Positions 43,777 to 54,001 are shown, counted from the first letter of the stretch. The stretch: DNA of 64,000 bases from Clostridium cavendishii DSM 21758 (GCF_900141845.1 NZ_FQZB01000013.1:62001-126000); one strand, 5' to 3'. Program-made: numbers and translations. Notes: generated from the letters alone by a model not told the origin.

Positions 43777-45156
43777 TTATATTGCTAATTCACTTTTTGA
43801 TTCTTTTTGGTTCTGAAGATTTGTAAGCTTATTAAATTCTCTAAATAAAAATACTCCTGTTATAACTGATGATGTAAAATCAGCTATTGGACCTGATAAC
43901 CAAACTCCAGTAAGTCCTAAAAATTTAGGAAGTATTATTAGCATAGGTATCAATATTATTACTTGTCTTAAAAGACTCAAAAATATTGATATTTTCGCCT
44001 TCCCTATGGATTGGAAAAAGTTTGCACTTATTATTTGAAATCCAATTACAGGCATCATAAATAAAAATATCTTTAACCCTTTTACCCCAATTTCTATAAG
44101 CTGTTCATCACTATTAAACATCTTTATTATAGCTTGCGGAAAAAGGTGAATTACTATAAAACCTATAACTACTACTGTAGTAGCAGCAATAACTCCATAT
44201 TTTACAGTATCTTTAACTCTATCATATTTCATCGCACCATAATTATAACCTATTATAGGCTGTGAACCTTGATTAAGACCAAATATAGGCATTAAGAATA
44301 TCATAGCTACAGAAGATATTACAGTCATTGCTCCAATAGCCAAATCCCCACCATAAATTCTCAATGAATTATTCGACACTACTTGCACAGCACTAGCTGC
44401 AACTTGTATCGCAAAAGGTGAAATTCCTATAGCAAATATACTTTTAACATATTCCTTTTTTAATTTCATATTCGAAACTTTAAGCTTCAAAAATGAATCT
44501 CCTTTAGTAAAATATCTTAATATCCATACAGTAGCTACCATCTGTGATATTACTGTTGCTATAGCTCCTCCTCTAACTCCAAGTCCTAAAACAAATATGA
44601 ATATAGGTTCTAAAATCACATTTAAAATAGCTCCTATAAGCATAGTTGCCATTGCAACTCCTGGATTTCCTTCTGATCTTATAGAATGGTTAAGTCCAAA
44701 ACTCACCATATTAACAATTGTTCCTATAAATATTATTGTTATAAACTCTTTAGCATAAACAATAGTATCTGAACTTGCTCCAAAAGCAACTAATATGTTA
44801 TCTACAAATAAAAGTCCTAAAATAGTTATTATAACGCTAAATATAATTAGAAGCGTAAAGGCATTTCCTAAAATTTCTTCAGCTTCATCTTTCTTTCCTT
44901 GTCCAAGTTTTATAGATATTACAGCAGCTGTACCTATTCCCACAAGCATACCAAAACCCATCATAATAGTCATGATAGGCATTGTTATTCCAACACCTGT
45001 AATAGCAAGTTTCCCTATTTCTGGTATATGTCCTATAAACATTCTATCTACTATATTATAAAATGCATTAACTAACATCCCTATTATTGCTGGTACTGAA
45101 AACGTAACTAACAATGAACTTACTTTTTCTTCTCCAAGTCTCTTTTGTTTATCCAT
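43777..45156 (-). CDS. MATE family multidrug efflux transporter
   Basis: 459 residues, twelve membrane helices in two MatE halves (each opening with a hydrophobic block such as VTFSVPAIIGMLVNAFYNIVDR at 17-38). Family members export cationic drugs or metabolites using Na+ or H+ gradients. Typical landmarks are NIVDRMFIG and the FGLNQGSQPIIGYNYGA loop of the DinF/NorM-like branch common in Clostridia. It is 50 bp downstream of a marR-type gene and probably transcribed with it, hence inducible by a ligand of that repressor. Confidence 0.92.
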   Translation of the reverse strand: MDKQKRLGEEKVSSLLVTFSVPAIIGMLVNAFYNIVDRMFIGHIPEIGKLAITGVGITMPIMTIMMGFGMLVGIGTAAVISIKLGQGKKDEAEEILGNAFTLLIIFSVIITILGLLFVDNILVAFGASSDTIVYAKEFITIIFIGTIVNMVSFGLNHSIRSEGNPGVAMATMLIGAILNVILEPIFIFVLGLGVRGGAIATVISQMVATVWILRYFTKGDSFLKLKVSNMKLKKEYVKSIFAIGISPFAIQVAASAVQVVSNNSLRIYGGDLAIGAMTVISSVAMIFLMPIFGLNQGSQPIIGYNYGAMKYDRVKDTVKYGVIAATTVVVIGFIVIHLFPQAIIKMFNSDEQLIEIGVKGLKIFLFMMPVIGFQIISANFFQSIGKAKISIFLSLLRQVIILIPMLIILPKFLGLTGVWLSGPIADFTSSVITGVFLFREFNKLTNLQNQKESKSELAI

Positions 45157-45206
45157 ATTATCCCTCCTTAAATTAAAATCTTAAATTCTATAATTTGAAT
45201 TTACAT

Positions 45207-45674
45207 CTATGAATCAATATGAGTAGGAGTTTCATTTAAATTATTATATGCTATTTTTTTCATTAACATAATAGCAATTTCTACTTCATCTTCCGTAAGG
45301 CCACTAGTTAATATATTATTCCAATTTATTAATATATCAAAAAATCCTATTCTAATTTCTTTAGCCTTTTCGGTTAAATATATTCTATTTGTTCTTTTAT
45401 CCTTTTCGTCTTTAATTCTTATTATATATCCCTCTTGCTCTAATTTTTGAATTGCCCTTGCTGTTGTTCCTTTGTCTATATTTAGCTTATAGCTTAATTC
45501 CTCTTGGCTCAATCCATCCTTTGCATAAAGCTGTATTAGAAACATATATTGCCCAGAACTTAAGTTATATTTACTAAATTTCTTTGTTAAAAATGCATTT
45601 CCTTGCCTATAAACTATAGATATATATTTCCCTAGAGCTTCGCATTTAATATTATCTGCTGACAAAAAAATCAT
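45207..45674 (-). CDS. MarR family transcriptional regulator
   Basis: About 155 residues; winged helix at about 50-115 (LSQEELSYKLNIDKGTTARAIQKL and the IRIKDEKDKRTNRIYLTEK wing). The start is ambiguous: ATG 45674 abuts AAAGG, while an in-frame TTG at 45665 has better spacing. MarR proteins usually repress their own operon and release DNA when bound to a small molecule. A perfect palindrome within its promoter is the likely operator. The MATE pump follows. Confidence 0.9.
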   Translation of the reverse strand: MIFLSADNIKCEALGKYISIVYRQGNAFLTKKFSKYNLSSGQYMFLIQLYAKDGLSQEELSYKLNIDKGTTARAIQKLEQEGYIIRIKDEKDKRTNRIYLTEKAKEIRIGFFDILINWNNILTSGLTEDEVEIAIMLMKKIAYNNLNETPTHIDS

Positions 45675-45697
45675 CCTTTCTTAATTCTTACTTTATT

Positions 45698-45740
45698 ATT
45701 ATATGAAAAAATAGTTGCATACGCAACTATTTTTCATATA
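45698..45740 (-). promoter_or_regulatory. marR-MATE promoter with palindromic operator
   Basis: TTGCGT (ACGCAA at 45721-45726) and TATAAT (45698-45703) are 17 bp apart on the minus strand. The palindrome AAATAGTTGC-ATAC-GCAACTATTT, extending to a 43-bp near-palindrome, covers the -35 and spacer. The TTGC-N4-GCAA core is typical of MarR operators. Confidence 0.8.
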
Positions 45741-45838
45741 AATATATTCTAAGTTTATTAGTATATTTTATTATTATTTTTTTAAATTAAAAAGTTTCAT
45801 ATCCAAAACAAAGGCTTATTATAAACTATATTAACATA

Positions 45839-46537
45839 TTAATCCAAAACATTAAAATAACTATTAACTTCTTTTAAATACTTTTGTTGTTCCTTATAAT
45901 CCGGTATTAAATCCTCCACTAATGTCCAAAATCTTTTTGAATGGTTTAATTCTTTAGTATGACATAACTCATGAATTATAACATAATCAATAGCTTTTTT
46001 ATCTGCCATTATCAATTTCAAGTTCAAATTTATATTGTTTTTACTTGAACAACTTCCCCATCTAGTTTTTACCTTTTTGATTCTTATATTATTTACAGTA
46101 AAATTGTACATCTTTGCTAAAGCTATAGTCCTATCTATTAAATAAGTTTTTGCCGTATTTCTCAAAAAATTTTCAAATAGATCTCTACATATTATTTCTT
46201 TCGTTTTCTGGTCTCTAATTATTTCTTCTACTAATGTAAATATAAATTTATCTCTTTCACAGTTAAGTTTATTATTACTACCAACTCTTATTTCTATAGG
46301 TAACAATTTCCCGAACAAGAACAGTTTATTACCTTCTTCATATTTTATAACTTTTTTACCTCGTTCTTCTTTTAAAAGTTTCTCCCAAGTTTCTGCTATC
46401 CATAATTTATTGTCCATTATAACTTTATTTATACTTCTTTCACTGGCTTTTAATGGCGCTCTTACTTCTATACCTTTTTCTAAGGAAATTTTTATACCTA
46501 TACTCTTTCTTTTACTTCTTATAAGTTTATACTCCAT
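45839..46537 (-). CDS. YgjP/WLM-type metallopeptidase
   Basis: 232 residues. An N-terminal beta domain (YKLIRSKRKSIGIKI) leads to a zincin domain with HELCH (about 178-182) and the third ligand in LNHSKRFW. RWGSCSSKNNINLN just before is the hallmark of the DUF45/YgjP family, with RxGSC. Substrate unknown. Ribosome site TTAGGAG. No clear terminator separates it from the marR promoter region. Confidence 0.88.
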   Translation of the reverse strand: MEYKLIRSKRKSIGIKISLEKGIEVRAPLKASERSINKVIMDNKLWIAETWEKLLKEERGKKVIKYEEGNKLFLFGKLLPIEIRVGSNNKLNCERDKFIFTLVEEIIRDQKTKEIICRDLFENFLRNTAKTYLIDRTIALAKMYNFTVNNIRIKKVKTRWGSCSSKNNINLNLKLIMADKKAIDYVIIHELCHTKELNHSKRFWTLVEDLIPDYKEQQKYLKEVNSYFNVLD

Positions 46538-46665
46538 TATTTTATTACTCCTAATTTATAGTTATAAAAAATTACTTTTATAAATTCTATTGTAATTGTA
46601 CTTCTTCATAAAAATGTAAAGTATTTATATAACTCAGCATACCACTAATAGTTTGCTATATTAAA

Positions 46666-46690
46666 AAACTGCCATTTTCATGGCAGTTTA
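46666..46690 (-). terminator. Terminator of ccpA
   Basis: AAACTGCCAT / ATGGCAGTTT stem with TTTC loop, followed on the minus strand by TTTTAATATAGC, 3 bp after the stop. Confidence 0.75.
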
Positions 46691-46692
46691 TA

Positions 46693-47691
46693 TTATTTTG
46701 AACTATCTCTTTTTATTAAATCATATGGAAGCATATAATGACCAGTTTCTAATGTTTTTTGATTTATTAACTTGATTAACATTCTCATAGCCACAGACCC
46801 CATATCGTACATAGGTTGCGCTACTGTTGTTAACTTTGGATAGAAAACTTGAGCTAAATCTATATCATTAAACCCTATTACGCTAACATCCTCAGGAACT
46901 CTTAATCCTCTTTCTCTTAATGCATTTATAGCCCCCATAGCAACTTCATCTGATGCACAGAAGATAGCTTCTGGCTTAACATTCTTTTGAAGCATTTCTT
47001 TAACACCTTTATGCCCTGCTTTGACTTTTAGTCCATTAAAGCATACTAAATTTTCATCTATTTGAAGTCCATTTTCTAGCATAGCCTTTTCATAGCCTTC
47101 ATATCTTTTTCCCCAAGCATTTTCTGCTTCTTTATCTATTCCTATAAATCCTATTTTCTTTAATCCATTCTCTATTAGATGTTTAGTTGCATCATAAGAT
47201 GCTGCAACATTATCTATAGTTACACTTGGAAATATACCTTCTTTATCTTTTGTCTCTACTAACACGGTTTTTAAATCTAATTCATTTATAAGACCTACAA
47301 TTTCATCACTTAATGATGAACTCATATATAGTACGCCATCAACCATTTTTTCTTTTAAAACTCTTAAGTATTCTTTTTCTTTTTCTGGGTCAAAATCTGA
47401 GTTACAAAGCATTACATTGTAATCATAAATATTAGCAACATCCTCTGCTCCTCTTACTATTTCTGGGTAAAATTGATTTGATATATCTGGAATTAATATA
47501 CCTACAGTTCTAGTTCTTTGTGTTTTTAAACTTCTTGCAACTATGTTAGGTCTATATCCAAGCTTTTTTATCGCATCTAATACCTTTTTCTTAGTTTCTT
47601 CGTTTACTACATCTATATCATTTAACACTCTTGATACTGTAGCAATAGATACTCCTGCTTCTTTTGCAACATCCTTAATTGACGTAGCCAT
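46693..47691 (-). CDS. ccpA: Catabolite control protein A (LacI family)
   Basis: 332 residues. N-terminal LacI helix-turn-helix (SIKDVAKEAGVSIATVSRVLN, two segments) and hinge, then a periplasmic-binding-like effector domain (VGILIPDISNQFYPEIVRGAE). Overall pattern and length match clostridial CcpA, which with HPr-Ser-P controls sugar use and, in pathogens, toxin and spore genes. It acts by binding cre sites. Stand-alone gene with AGAGGAGTG ribosome site. Confidence 0.9.
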   Translation of the reverse strand: MATSIKDVAKEAGVSIATVSRVLNDIDVVNEETKKKVLDAIKKLGYRPNIVARSLKTQRTRTVGILIPDISNQFYPEIVRGAEDVANIYDYNVMLCNSDFDPEKEKEYLRVLKEKMVDGVLYMSSSLSDEIVGLINELDLKTVLVETKDKEGIFPSVTIDNVAASYDATKHLIENGLKKIGFIGIDKEAENAWGKRYEGYEKAMLENGLQIDENLVCFNGLKVKAGHKGVKEMLQKNVKPEAIFCASDEVAMGAINALRERGLRVPEDVSVIGFNDIDLAQVFYPKLTTVAQPMYDMGSVAMRMLIKLINQKTLETGHYMLPYDLIKRDSSK

Positions 47692-48126
47692 ACACTATCA
47701 CTCCTCTTCTAAATTATATATTTTAATCATCTTATTATTAATTAACCAAGTAATCACTAATAAACTTTTATACGCCTATAATACTAGCATTTTAATATTA
47801 TAATGTTTCCTAGTGATTAATACAAGAATTTTGACTTTTTTTGTTCCTTTTTTGCTACTTTTTGTAGTTTATTATAAAATTCAAATTAACAAAACTCCCA
47901 TGAAACGTTTTCTTTATTTAATTATAAAGAATTACTGTAAAGTTTTCAATATTTTGTATTAATTTTATTATTTTCCATTTTTCTTCTTTAAATTGTCTTT
48001 ATTGACAAAACTTTTTTGAGAATACTATAATATTTATATCGTATACTAAAATATAAATATTAAGTTTATTTATGCATATTTATATTATTTGCTATAAATA
48101 TAAAATTTATTTAACGGAGGCCTTCA
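47692..48126. promoter_or_regulatory. Divergent control region, ccpA and rhodanese
   Basis: For the rhodanese gene TTGACA (48002-48007) and TATAAT (48026-48031) are 18 bp apart, giving a leader of about 90 nt. Toward ccpA the region is AT-rich. A GAAACGTTTTC element at 47902-47912 looks like half of a cre site but is one base short of consensus. No gene is present. Confidence 0.55.
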
Positions 48127-48435
48127 ATGAAAAATTTAACTATAAAAGAAGCCTATAATTTTATACATGAAAACCCTAATGCTCTTATATTAGACGTTCG
48201 TACTATAGAAGAGTATTCAGATGGACATTTACCTAAAAGTACTAATATTCCATTAGCTATTTTACCACTTAAAATAGATGAAATTGCACAGTATGAAAAT
48301 ACTCCAGTACTCGTTTATTGCCAAAGAGGTGGCAGAAGCTATCAAGCCTCTATTATTCTCGAAGATAATGGGTTTACTGATCTTTATAACATGGCTAATG
48401 GCTTTGCAGCCTGGACATATGAATTTGAAACTTAA
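48127..48435 (+). CDS. Single-domain rhodanese
   Basis: 102 residues. Rhodanese fold with LILDVRTIEEYSDGHLP and the active-site loop YCQRGGRS, in which the Cys carries a persulfide. Such single-domain proteins move sulfane sulfur between partners in the cytosol. CGGAGG ribosome site, strong promoter and own terminator, so it is monocistronic. Confidence 0.93.
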   Translation: MKNLTIKEAYNFIHENPNALILDVRTIEEYSDGHLPKSTNIPLAILPLKIDEIAQYENTPVLVYCQRGGRSYQASIILEDNGFTDLYNMANGFAAWTYEFET

Positions 48436-48488
48436 AAAATAGATTTGTAGAAAAGAAATGCTCATAAGAAAATTTTTTTAAATTAGTT

Positions 48489-48524
48489 AGCGGTATAGTA
48501 CAATAAATACTATACCGCTTTTTT
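48489..48524 (+). terminator. Terminator of the rhodanese gene
   Basis: AGCGGTATAGTA / TACTATACCGCT stem, 7-nt loop, then a T run. Confidence 0.9.
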
Positions 48525-48618
48525 ATTTTTTTAATTATTAATAAAAAGCCTATTCATTATTGTTAGTATAAGCATACTTTCAAAGTAAACTCTATTAACT
48601 AAATTAAAATTTATATTC

Positions 48619-50010
48619 TCACTTAAATGAACTTATAAAAATTAAAATTATAAGTATAGGACATAACACCTTTAATGAAAATAGAACAAAATTTACAAAG
48701 CCTTTATATTTTGCTAAAGCACCTTCATTTGTTATTTCATTTACGAAGCTTTTTTTATTAATTACATATCCTACAAATATTGCTGTTAAAAGTCCTGTTA
48801 TTGGTATTAATACATTAGATGTCGTAAAATCAAAGAAATCAAATAAGTTTTTGTTGAAGATTCTTACTCCACCAAATATAGAACTAGGATGTACTGTAAG
48901 AGCTCCTATTAAAAACATAATTGAAGTACTGATTATTACTGAAAGCTTTCTACTTATATTAAATTGTTGTGATAAAAATCTTACAGGTACTTCTGATAAT
49001 GATATCATAGCTGTTGTTGCTGCTATTGCTGTTAATAAGAAAAAGGCTATTAAAAGTATATTTCCCATCGGAAGCTTTGCAAAAGATAACGGTATACTTT
49101 GGAATAAAAGCCCTGCTCCTTCGCTTGGGTTAAGTCCAAATTCAAATACTACTGGAAATATAGCAAGTCCAGCCATTATTGATATAACCACATCAGATAT
49201 AGCTACCTTAAATGATATCCCTATTAAATTAGTATCTTTTTTATAATAACCAGAAAACACAATTAGCACACCCATTGCTATTGCTAATTTAAAGAATGCT
49301 AGCCCCATAGCTGTTAATATCATATCTGTTGATACTTTTGAAAAGTCAGGTTTCATTAAAAAACTTATACCTTCACCAGCTTTTGATAACATTAATGCTC
49401 TAACATCACAAACAACTATAAGAACTAGAAGTACTGGCATTAAAGTAGATGTAACCTTCTCTATACCTTTTTGTACCCCCTTTGCTAAAACAATTGTAAC
49501 TATAAGAAGAACTACAAATTGCCAAAACACAGCTACCTTTCCATCAGATACTGTTTGTGTAAAGCTTGTCTTAGTAAAGTTAACAGCATCTGATACATTC
49601 ATTGTAGCTAAAACATTAAAATCTCCTTTTATAGCCTTAAATAGATATGAATATACCCATCCGGCTACTGCACTGTAGTAGAACATAACAAACATAGAAG
49701 TAATCATAGTAAATACACCTGATACTTTAAAAATTTTATTTGCTTTAGGCCATTTACTATCTTTTATTTTATCAAAAGCACCTATTGGATTAGAGCCTGT
49801 GCTCCTTCCTATGTAGAATTCTGCAAGCATTAATGGAATACCTAATATAAGTACAAAACCTAAATAAATAATTATAAATGCCGCTCCCCCATTAACACCT
49901 GTTAGATACGGAAATTTCCATATATTCCCCAGACCTATTGCTGAACCTAATGTAGCAAAAAATATGGTTAATGCTGAAGAAAATCCCTCTTTATTTTGTG
50001 GTTTACTCAT
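48619..50010 (-). CDS. Sodium-dependent (NSS/SNF) amino-acid transporter
   Basis: 463 residues and eleven to twelve membrane helices. The NSS hallmark FFATLGSAIGLGNIWKFPYL at 18-37 includes the Na+ sites of LeuT-like proteins, and GGAAFIIIYL follows. A second helix bundle carries SLSEVPVRF. Bacterial NSS proteins import amino acids or derivatives such as tyrosine or leucine; the substrate cannot be read here. Lone gene, GAGAGGA ribosome site. Confidence 0.92.
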   Translation of the reverse strand: MSKPQNKEGFSSALTIFFATLGSAIGLGNIWKFPYLTGVNGGAAFIIIYLGFVLILGIPLMLAEFYIGRSTGSNPIGAFDKIKDSKWPKANKIFKVSGVFTMITSMFVMFYYSAVAGWVYSYLFKAIKGDFNVLATMNVSDAVNFTKTSFTQTVSDGKVAVFWQFVVLLIVTIVLAKGVQKGIEKVTSTLMPVLLVLIVVCDVRALMLSKAGEGISFLMKPDFSKVSTDMILTAMGLAFFKLAIAMGVLIVFSGYYKKDTNLIGISFKVAISDVVISIMAGLAIFPVVFEFGLNPSEGAGLLFQSIPLSFAKLPMGNILLIAFFLLTAIAATTAMISLSEVPVRFLSQQFNISRKLSVIISTSIMFLIGALTVHPSSIFGGVRIFNKNLFDFFDFTTSNVLIPITGLLTAIFVGYVINKKSFVNEITNEGALAKYKGFVNFVLFSLKVLCPILIILIFISSFK

Positions 50011-50542
50011 GTCTTAATTTCCTCTCTTAAATATATATGTTCTAATTAATATCCTATATAAAAAACAAATTTACTAACAAATAATAGCAACTAAACATTT
50101 TTAGTTAAAAATAGCTAATTAAAATCATATATACTATTTAATTTGATTTTATAAGTTCCATAAAAGACTTAATAAAATGAAACTACTACTCATTTACATT
50201 CATATAAGTAAATTAAAATAACTAAATTAAAATTTAGATTTTTACTTATGATAAATTATGAGTTAAAGCAAATTTGATTTTTGAATAATCTTTATTGGAA
50301 TTTATCTATATTATTTTTTTAATCCATTAATATTTATATCATGAAATTTATAACTATAATATAGGGTTAATAAAATTTCATATTTTGACAAAATATCTTA
50401 ATTTTCTTTATTAATTTTTTTATTTTTCTATTTTAAATTATTTATTTTTCAATTTTTATTAAATACAAGCAGAATTTAAACTACAAAATCGCAAAAAATA
50501 AGAGGCAGTGAAGTACACTGCCTCTTATCTATTCAAAATTAA
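50011..50542 (-). other. 532-bp AT-rich gap with the ileS terminator
   Basis: Terminator at 50497-50528: AATAAGAGGCAGTG / CACTGCCTCTTAT, 5-nt loop, T-rich after it. The remaining 480 bp is more than 80% A+T with no reading frame or RNA motif that I recognise; it must hold the promoter of the NSS transporter gene. Confidence 0.7.
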
Positions 50543-53500
50543 TTACATTCTTTCTACTGCTAAATTTAGACTTTCTCCATTAATCATACATTCAGTATAA
50601 TTAACTTCTGAATTATAAATAATCTCTGTTGTTAAAGTTTCTCTTTTTATAACATCTTCGAACTTTTTAACTATAGTTTCTAACATAGCATTATTAGCTA
50701 CATATAATTTTATTTTATCTGCAACCTCAAAACCACTTTCTTTTCTCATGTTTTGAATTTTAGATATTATCTCTCTTACATGACCTTCTTCTCTTAGTTC
50801 ATCAGTTATAGTTGTTTCTAGCACAGCTCCAACTGAACCTTCACTAGCAAAAGCATAACCTTCAAGACCTTGCATTGTGATTAGCAAGTTTTCTTTGTTA
50901 AGTTCTATTTCAGTATCATTAACATTTATAACCACGCTTTCACCACTTTGGATTTTAGCGGCCAATTCCATTTGATTTTTAGATGCTATTTCTTTTCTTA
51001 TTCCAGGTATTAACTTACCATAAGCCTTTCCAAGTACAGGAAGGTTAGGTTTTATTTCAAAATTAACATATTTTGAAATGTCAGCTCCAAATAAAACTTC
51101 TTTTATATTTAATTCTGTTTTTATTATTTCGCCATAGTATGCTGGAATAGCATCTGTTGATACTAGCATTTCTAAAAGTGGCTGTCTATTCTTAATATTA
51201 GCAGCATTTCTTGCACTTCTTCCAAGCTTAACTATTGTGTATGCTAAGTCCATTTCTTTTTCTAATTCTTTATTAACTAAAGAACTTTCAGCTTGTGGCC
51301 ATTTACATAAATGAACACTTTCTATAGCATTTTCATCTAATCCTACTACTAAGCTTTGATATATAAGCTCACTCATAAATGGTACAAATGGAGCTGATAT
51401 CTTACTTAAAGTTACTAAAACTCTATATAAAGTTGTATATGCTCCTATCTTGTCATCGTTAAGTTCTGTAGTCCAGAATCTAGCTCTGTTACTTCTTACA
51501 TACCAGTTAGATAATTCATCTACGAATGCATCTAAAGCTAAAGCACCTTGAGTTATTCTGTAGTTTTCTAAGTGATCTGCAACTTCAATCACTAAAGTAT
51601 TTAATTTAGATATTATCCACTTATCCATTACATTTTCTGATTCAAAATCACTATATTTAGTAGCATCGAATTTATCTAACTCTGCATATAAAACATAGAA
51701 ATTAAATACATTCCATAAAGTACTTAAGAACTTTCTTTGAGTTTCTTCTACATCTTCTTTAGAAAGTCTTGTAGGTATCCATGGTGCACTTGAAGTATAG
51801 AAATGCCATCTTGTAGCATCTGCTCCAGCAGATTCTATAACTTCATCTGGAGATACAACATTTCCCTTTGATTTTGACATTTTTAAGCCCTTCTTATCAA
51901 GAACATGACCCAAAACTATGCAATTTTCAAATGGATTCTTATCAAATATAGCTGTTGATATAGCAAGTAATGTATAGAACCATCCTCTTGTTTGATCTAC
52001 AGCTTCTGATATGAATTGTCCTGGAAAATTAGCTTCAAATAATTCTTTGTTTTCAAATGGATAGTGATGTTGAGCAAATGGCATTGAACCTGAGTCAAAC
52101 CAACAGTCAATAACTTCTGCTGTTCTAGTCATTTCTTTTCCACAACAAGAACATTTTAGCTTAACTTTATCTATATAAGGTTTGTGTAATTCTATATCAT
52201 CTGGAACATTTATTCCTTTTTCTTTAAGTTCTGCTATACTTCCTATAAGCTCTCTGTGACCACATTCACATTCCCAAATTGGAAGTGGAGTTCCCCAATA
52301 CCTATCTCTTGATATTCCCCAGTCAATAACTCCTTCTAAGAACTTACCAAATCTTCCTGTTCTTATGTTGTCTGGATACCAGTTTATCTTATTATTATTT
52401 TCTATTAATTTATCTCTTAAAGATGTCATTCTTACAAACCAGCTTGCTTTTGGATAGTAAAGAAGTGGTGTATCACATCTCCAGCAGTGAGGGTATGAGT
52501 GAGTATGCTTTTCTGATTTGAATAGCATATTATGTTCTTTCATATAAGCTATTATCTTCTCATCTGCTTTTTTAACAAATAATCCAGCCCAAGGCGTAAC
52601 CGAATCTACAAATTTACCTTCAGCATCTACTAAGTTTAAGAATGCTATATCATTCTTCTTACATACAAGACTATCATCTTCACCATAAGCAGGAGCTGTA
52701 TGAACTACTCCTGTACCATCTGATAAAGTAACGAAATCTCCATGTATTACTACAAATGCTTTACCTTCTGGTTTTTCAAATTTAAATAATTGTTCATATT
52801 CAGTACCTAAAAGTTCTTCACCTTTGAACTCTTTAACTATTTCATAATCTTCTCCTAATACTTTTGGAGCTAATTCTTTAGCTAATATATAGCGCTCTTC
52901 GTTACAAAGAACTTCTACATAGTCATAAGCTTTGTTTATAGTTAAAGCTAAGTTTGATGGTAAAGTCCATGGAGTTGTTGTCCATGCTAATATATATTTG
53001 TTTTCTTCACCTTTAACCTTGAATTTAACTACTGCAGTATTATCTTTTACATCTTTATATCCTTGAGCAACTTCATGCGAAGAAAGAGAAGTTCCACATC
53101 TAGGGCAGTAAGGCATAACCTTATGACCTTTGTATAGTAAATCCTTATCCCACATTTGTTTTAAAGCCCACCATACTGATTCAATGTATGGGTTGTGATA
53201 AGTTACATATGGATTCTCCATGTCAACCCAGTATCCAACCTTATTAGTCATATCTTCCCACATGTTAACATATGTGAAAACTGAGTCTTTACATTGTTTA
53301 ACAAAGTCTTCAACACCATGTTCTTCTATTTGTTCCTTACCTGAAATGCCCAATTTCTTTTCTATTTCAAGTTCAACTGGAAGTCCATGAGTATCCCAAC
53401 CTGCTTTTCTTATAACCTTATATCCTTGCATTACTTTATATCTTGGAATTATATCCTTCATAACTCTTGTTAAAACATGACCTACGTGTGGCTTACCATT

Positions 53501-53650
53501 AGCTGTTGGAGGTCCATCGAAGAAGGTAAAATACTCTCCATCTGGGTTTGCATTAAAATTCTTTTTGATTACATCTTTTTGTTTCCAAAGTTCTCTTACG
53601 TCTTTTTCTAAATCAACAAATTTCTTCGTTGAGTCATACTTCTTATACAT
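50543..53650 (-). CDS. ileS: Isoleucyl-tRNA synthetase, type 2 (eukaryote-like)
   Basis: 1035 residues from ATG 53650 (MYKKYDSTKKFVDL), 7 bp after AAAGGGG; a GTG at 53668 overlaps that site. Charges tRNA-Ile and edits valine. HVGH in PPTANGKPHVGHVL and KMSKSKGN are the ATP motifs; CPRCG and CSCCG bind zinc. Length and the AGWDTHGLPVELEIEKKLG block place it in the IleRS2 group (eukaryotes, Thermus, some Firmicutes), not the roughly 920-residue IleRS1 group. IleRS2 enzymes are naturally insensitive to mupirocin, a family property not shown here. An Ile T-box lies upstream. Confidence 0.95.
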   Translation of the reverse strand: MYKKYDSTKKFVDLEKDVRELWKQKDVIKKNFNANPDGEYFTFFDGPPTANGKPHVGHVLTRVMKDIIPRYKVMQGYKVIRKAGWDTHGLPVELEIEKKLGISGKEQIEEHGVEDFVKQCKDSVFTYVNMWEDMTNKVGYWVDMENPYVTYHNPYIESVWWALKQMWDKDLLYKGHKVMPYCPRCGTSLSSHEVAQGYKDVKDNTAVVKFKVKGEENKYILAWTTTPWTLPSNLALTINKAYDYVEVLCNEERYILAKELAPKVLGEDYEIVKEFKGEELLGTEYEQLFKFEKPEGKAFVVIHGDFVTLSDGTGVVHTAPAYGEDDSLVCKKNDIAFLNLVDAEGKFVDSVTPWAGLFVKKADEKIIAYMKEHNMLFKSEKHTHSYPHCWRCDTPLLYYPKASWFVRMTSLRDKLIENNNKINWYPDNIRTGRFGKFLEGVIDWGISRDRYWGTPLPIWECECGHRELIGSIAELKEKGINVPDDIELHKPYIDKVKLKCSCCGKEMTRTAEVIDCWFDSGSMPFAQHHYPFENKELFEANFPGQFISEAVDQTRGWFYTLLAISTAIFDKNPFENCIVLGHVLDKKGLKMSKSKGNVVSPDEVIESAGADATRWHFYTSSAPWIPTRLSKEDVEETQRKFLSTLWNVFNFYVLYAELDKFDATKYSDFESENVMDKWIISKLNTLVIEVADHLENYRITQGALALDAFVDELSNWYVRSNRARFWTTELNDDKIGAYTTLYRVLVTLSKISAPFVPFMSELIYQSLVVGLDENAIESVHLCKWPQAESSLVNKELEKEMDLAYTIVKLGRSARNAANIKNRQPLLEMLVSTDAIPAYYGEIIKTELNIKEVLFGADISKYVNFEIKPNLPVLGKAYGKLIPGIRKEIASKNQMELAAKIQSGESVVINVNDTEIELNKENLLITMQGLEGYAFASEGSVGAVLETTITDELREEGHVREIISKIQNMRKESGFEVADKIKLYVANNAMLETIVKKFEDVIKRETLTTEIIYNSEVNYTECMINGESLNLAVERM

Positions 53651-53744
53651 GGTTTTTTCCCCTTTCACTTTTTGTATTTCAATAGTTTAATTATTGCCTT
53701 TAAAATATATAAAATACCTTGCTTAGATAATATATATTAGAATA

Positions 53745-54001
53745 TAAAAAAAACTCCATCCTAAAGGACGAAGTTACATTCGCTATACCACCTAAGGTTA
53801 TACCCTACCCCTATTAAAACATGGGTAGTCGTAATTTCGAGTACAAACATACTCTATCCTTTAACGCAGGCTAACGGGATAAGCTTACTAGAACTTCAGC
53901 CTCCAACTCATAGGTGATTTTCCTTACTTCTAATCATAGCTTTGCACCAAACAACTACTCTCTTTAGATATCAAAACAAGTACTTTTCCTAATCATAGTC
54001 T
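53745..54001 (-). ncRNA. T-box leader of ileS (Ile specifier)
   Basis: Stem I on the minus strand starts near 54001. The specifier region GAAAATCACC has ATC at 53918-53916. The T-box motif TTAGGTGGTATAGCG is near 53780-53794, and the terminator CTTCGTCC-TTTA-GGATGGAG is followed by eight T residues (53747-53772). It should activate ileS when tRNA-Ile is uncharged. The rest of the 53651-54179 gap is AT-rich. Confidence 0.92.

Noticed and set aside
47900..47914. cre-like element upstream of ccpA (GAAACGTTTTC)
   Set aside because: One base shorter than the cre consensus, so CcpA autoregulation cannot be claimed.
48851..49246. 131-codon plus-strand ORF inside the NSS transporter gene
   Set aside because: Antisense to a clear membrane-protein frame, with no ribosome site.
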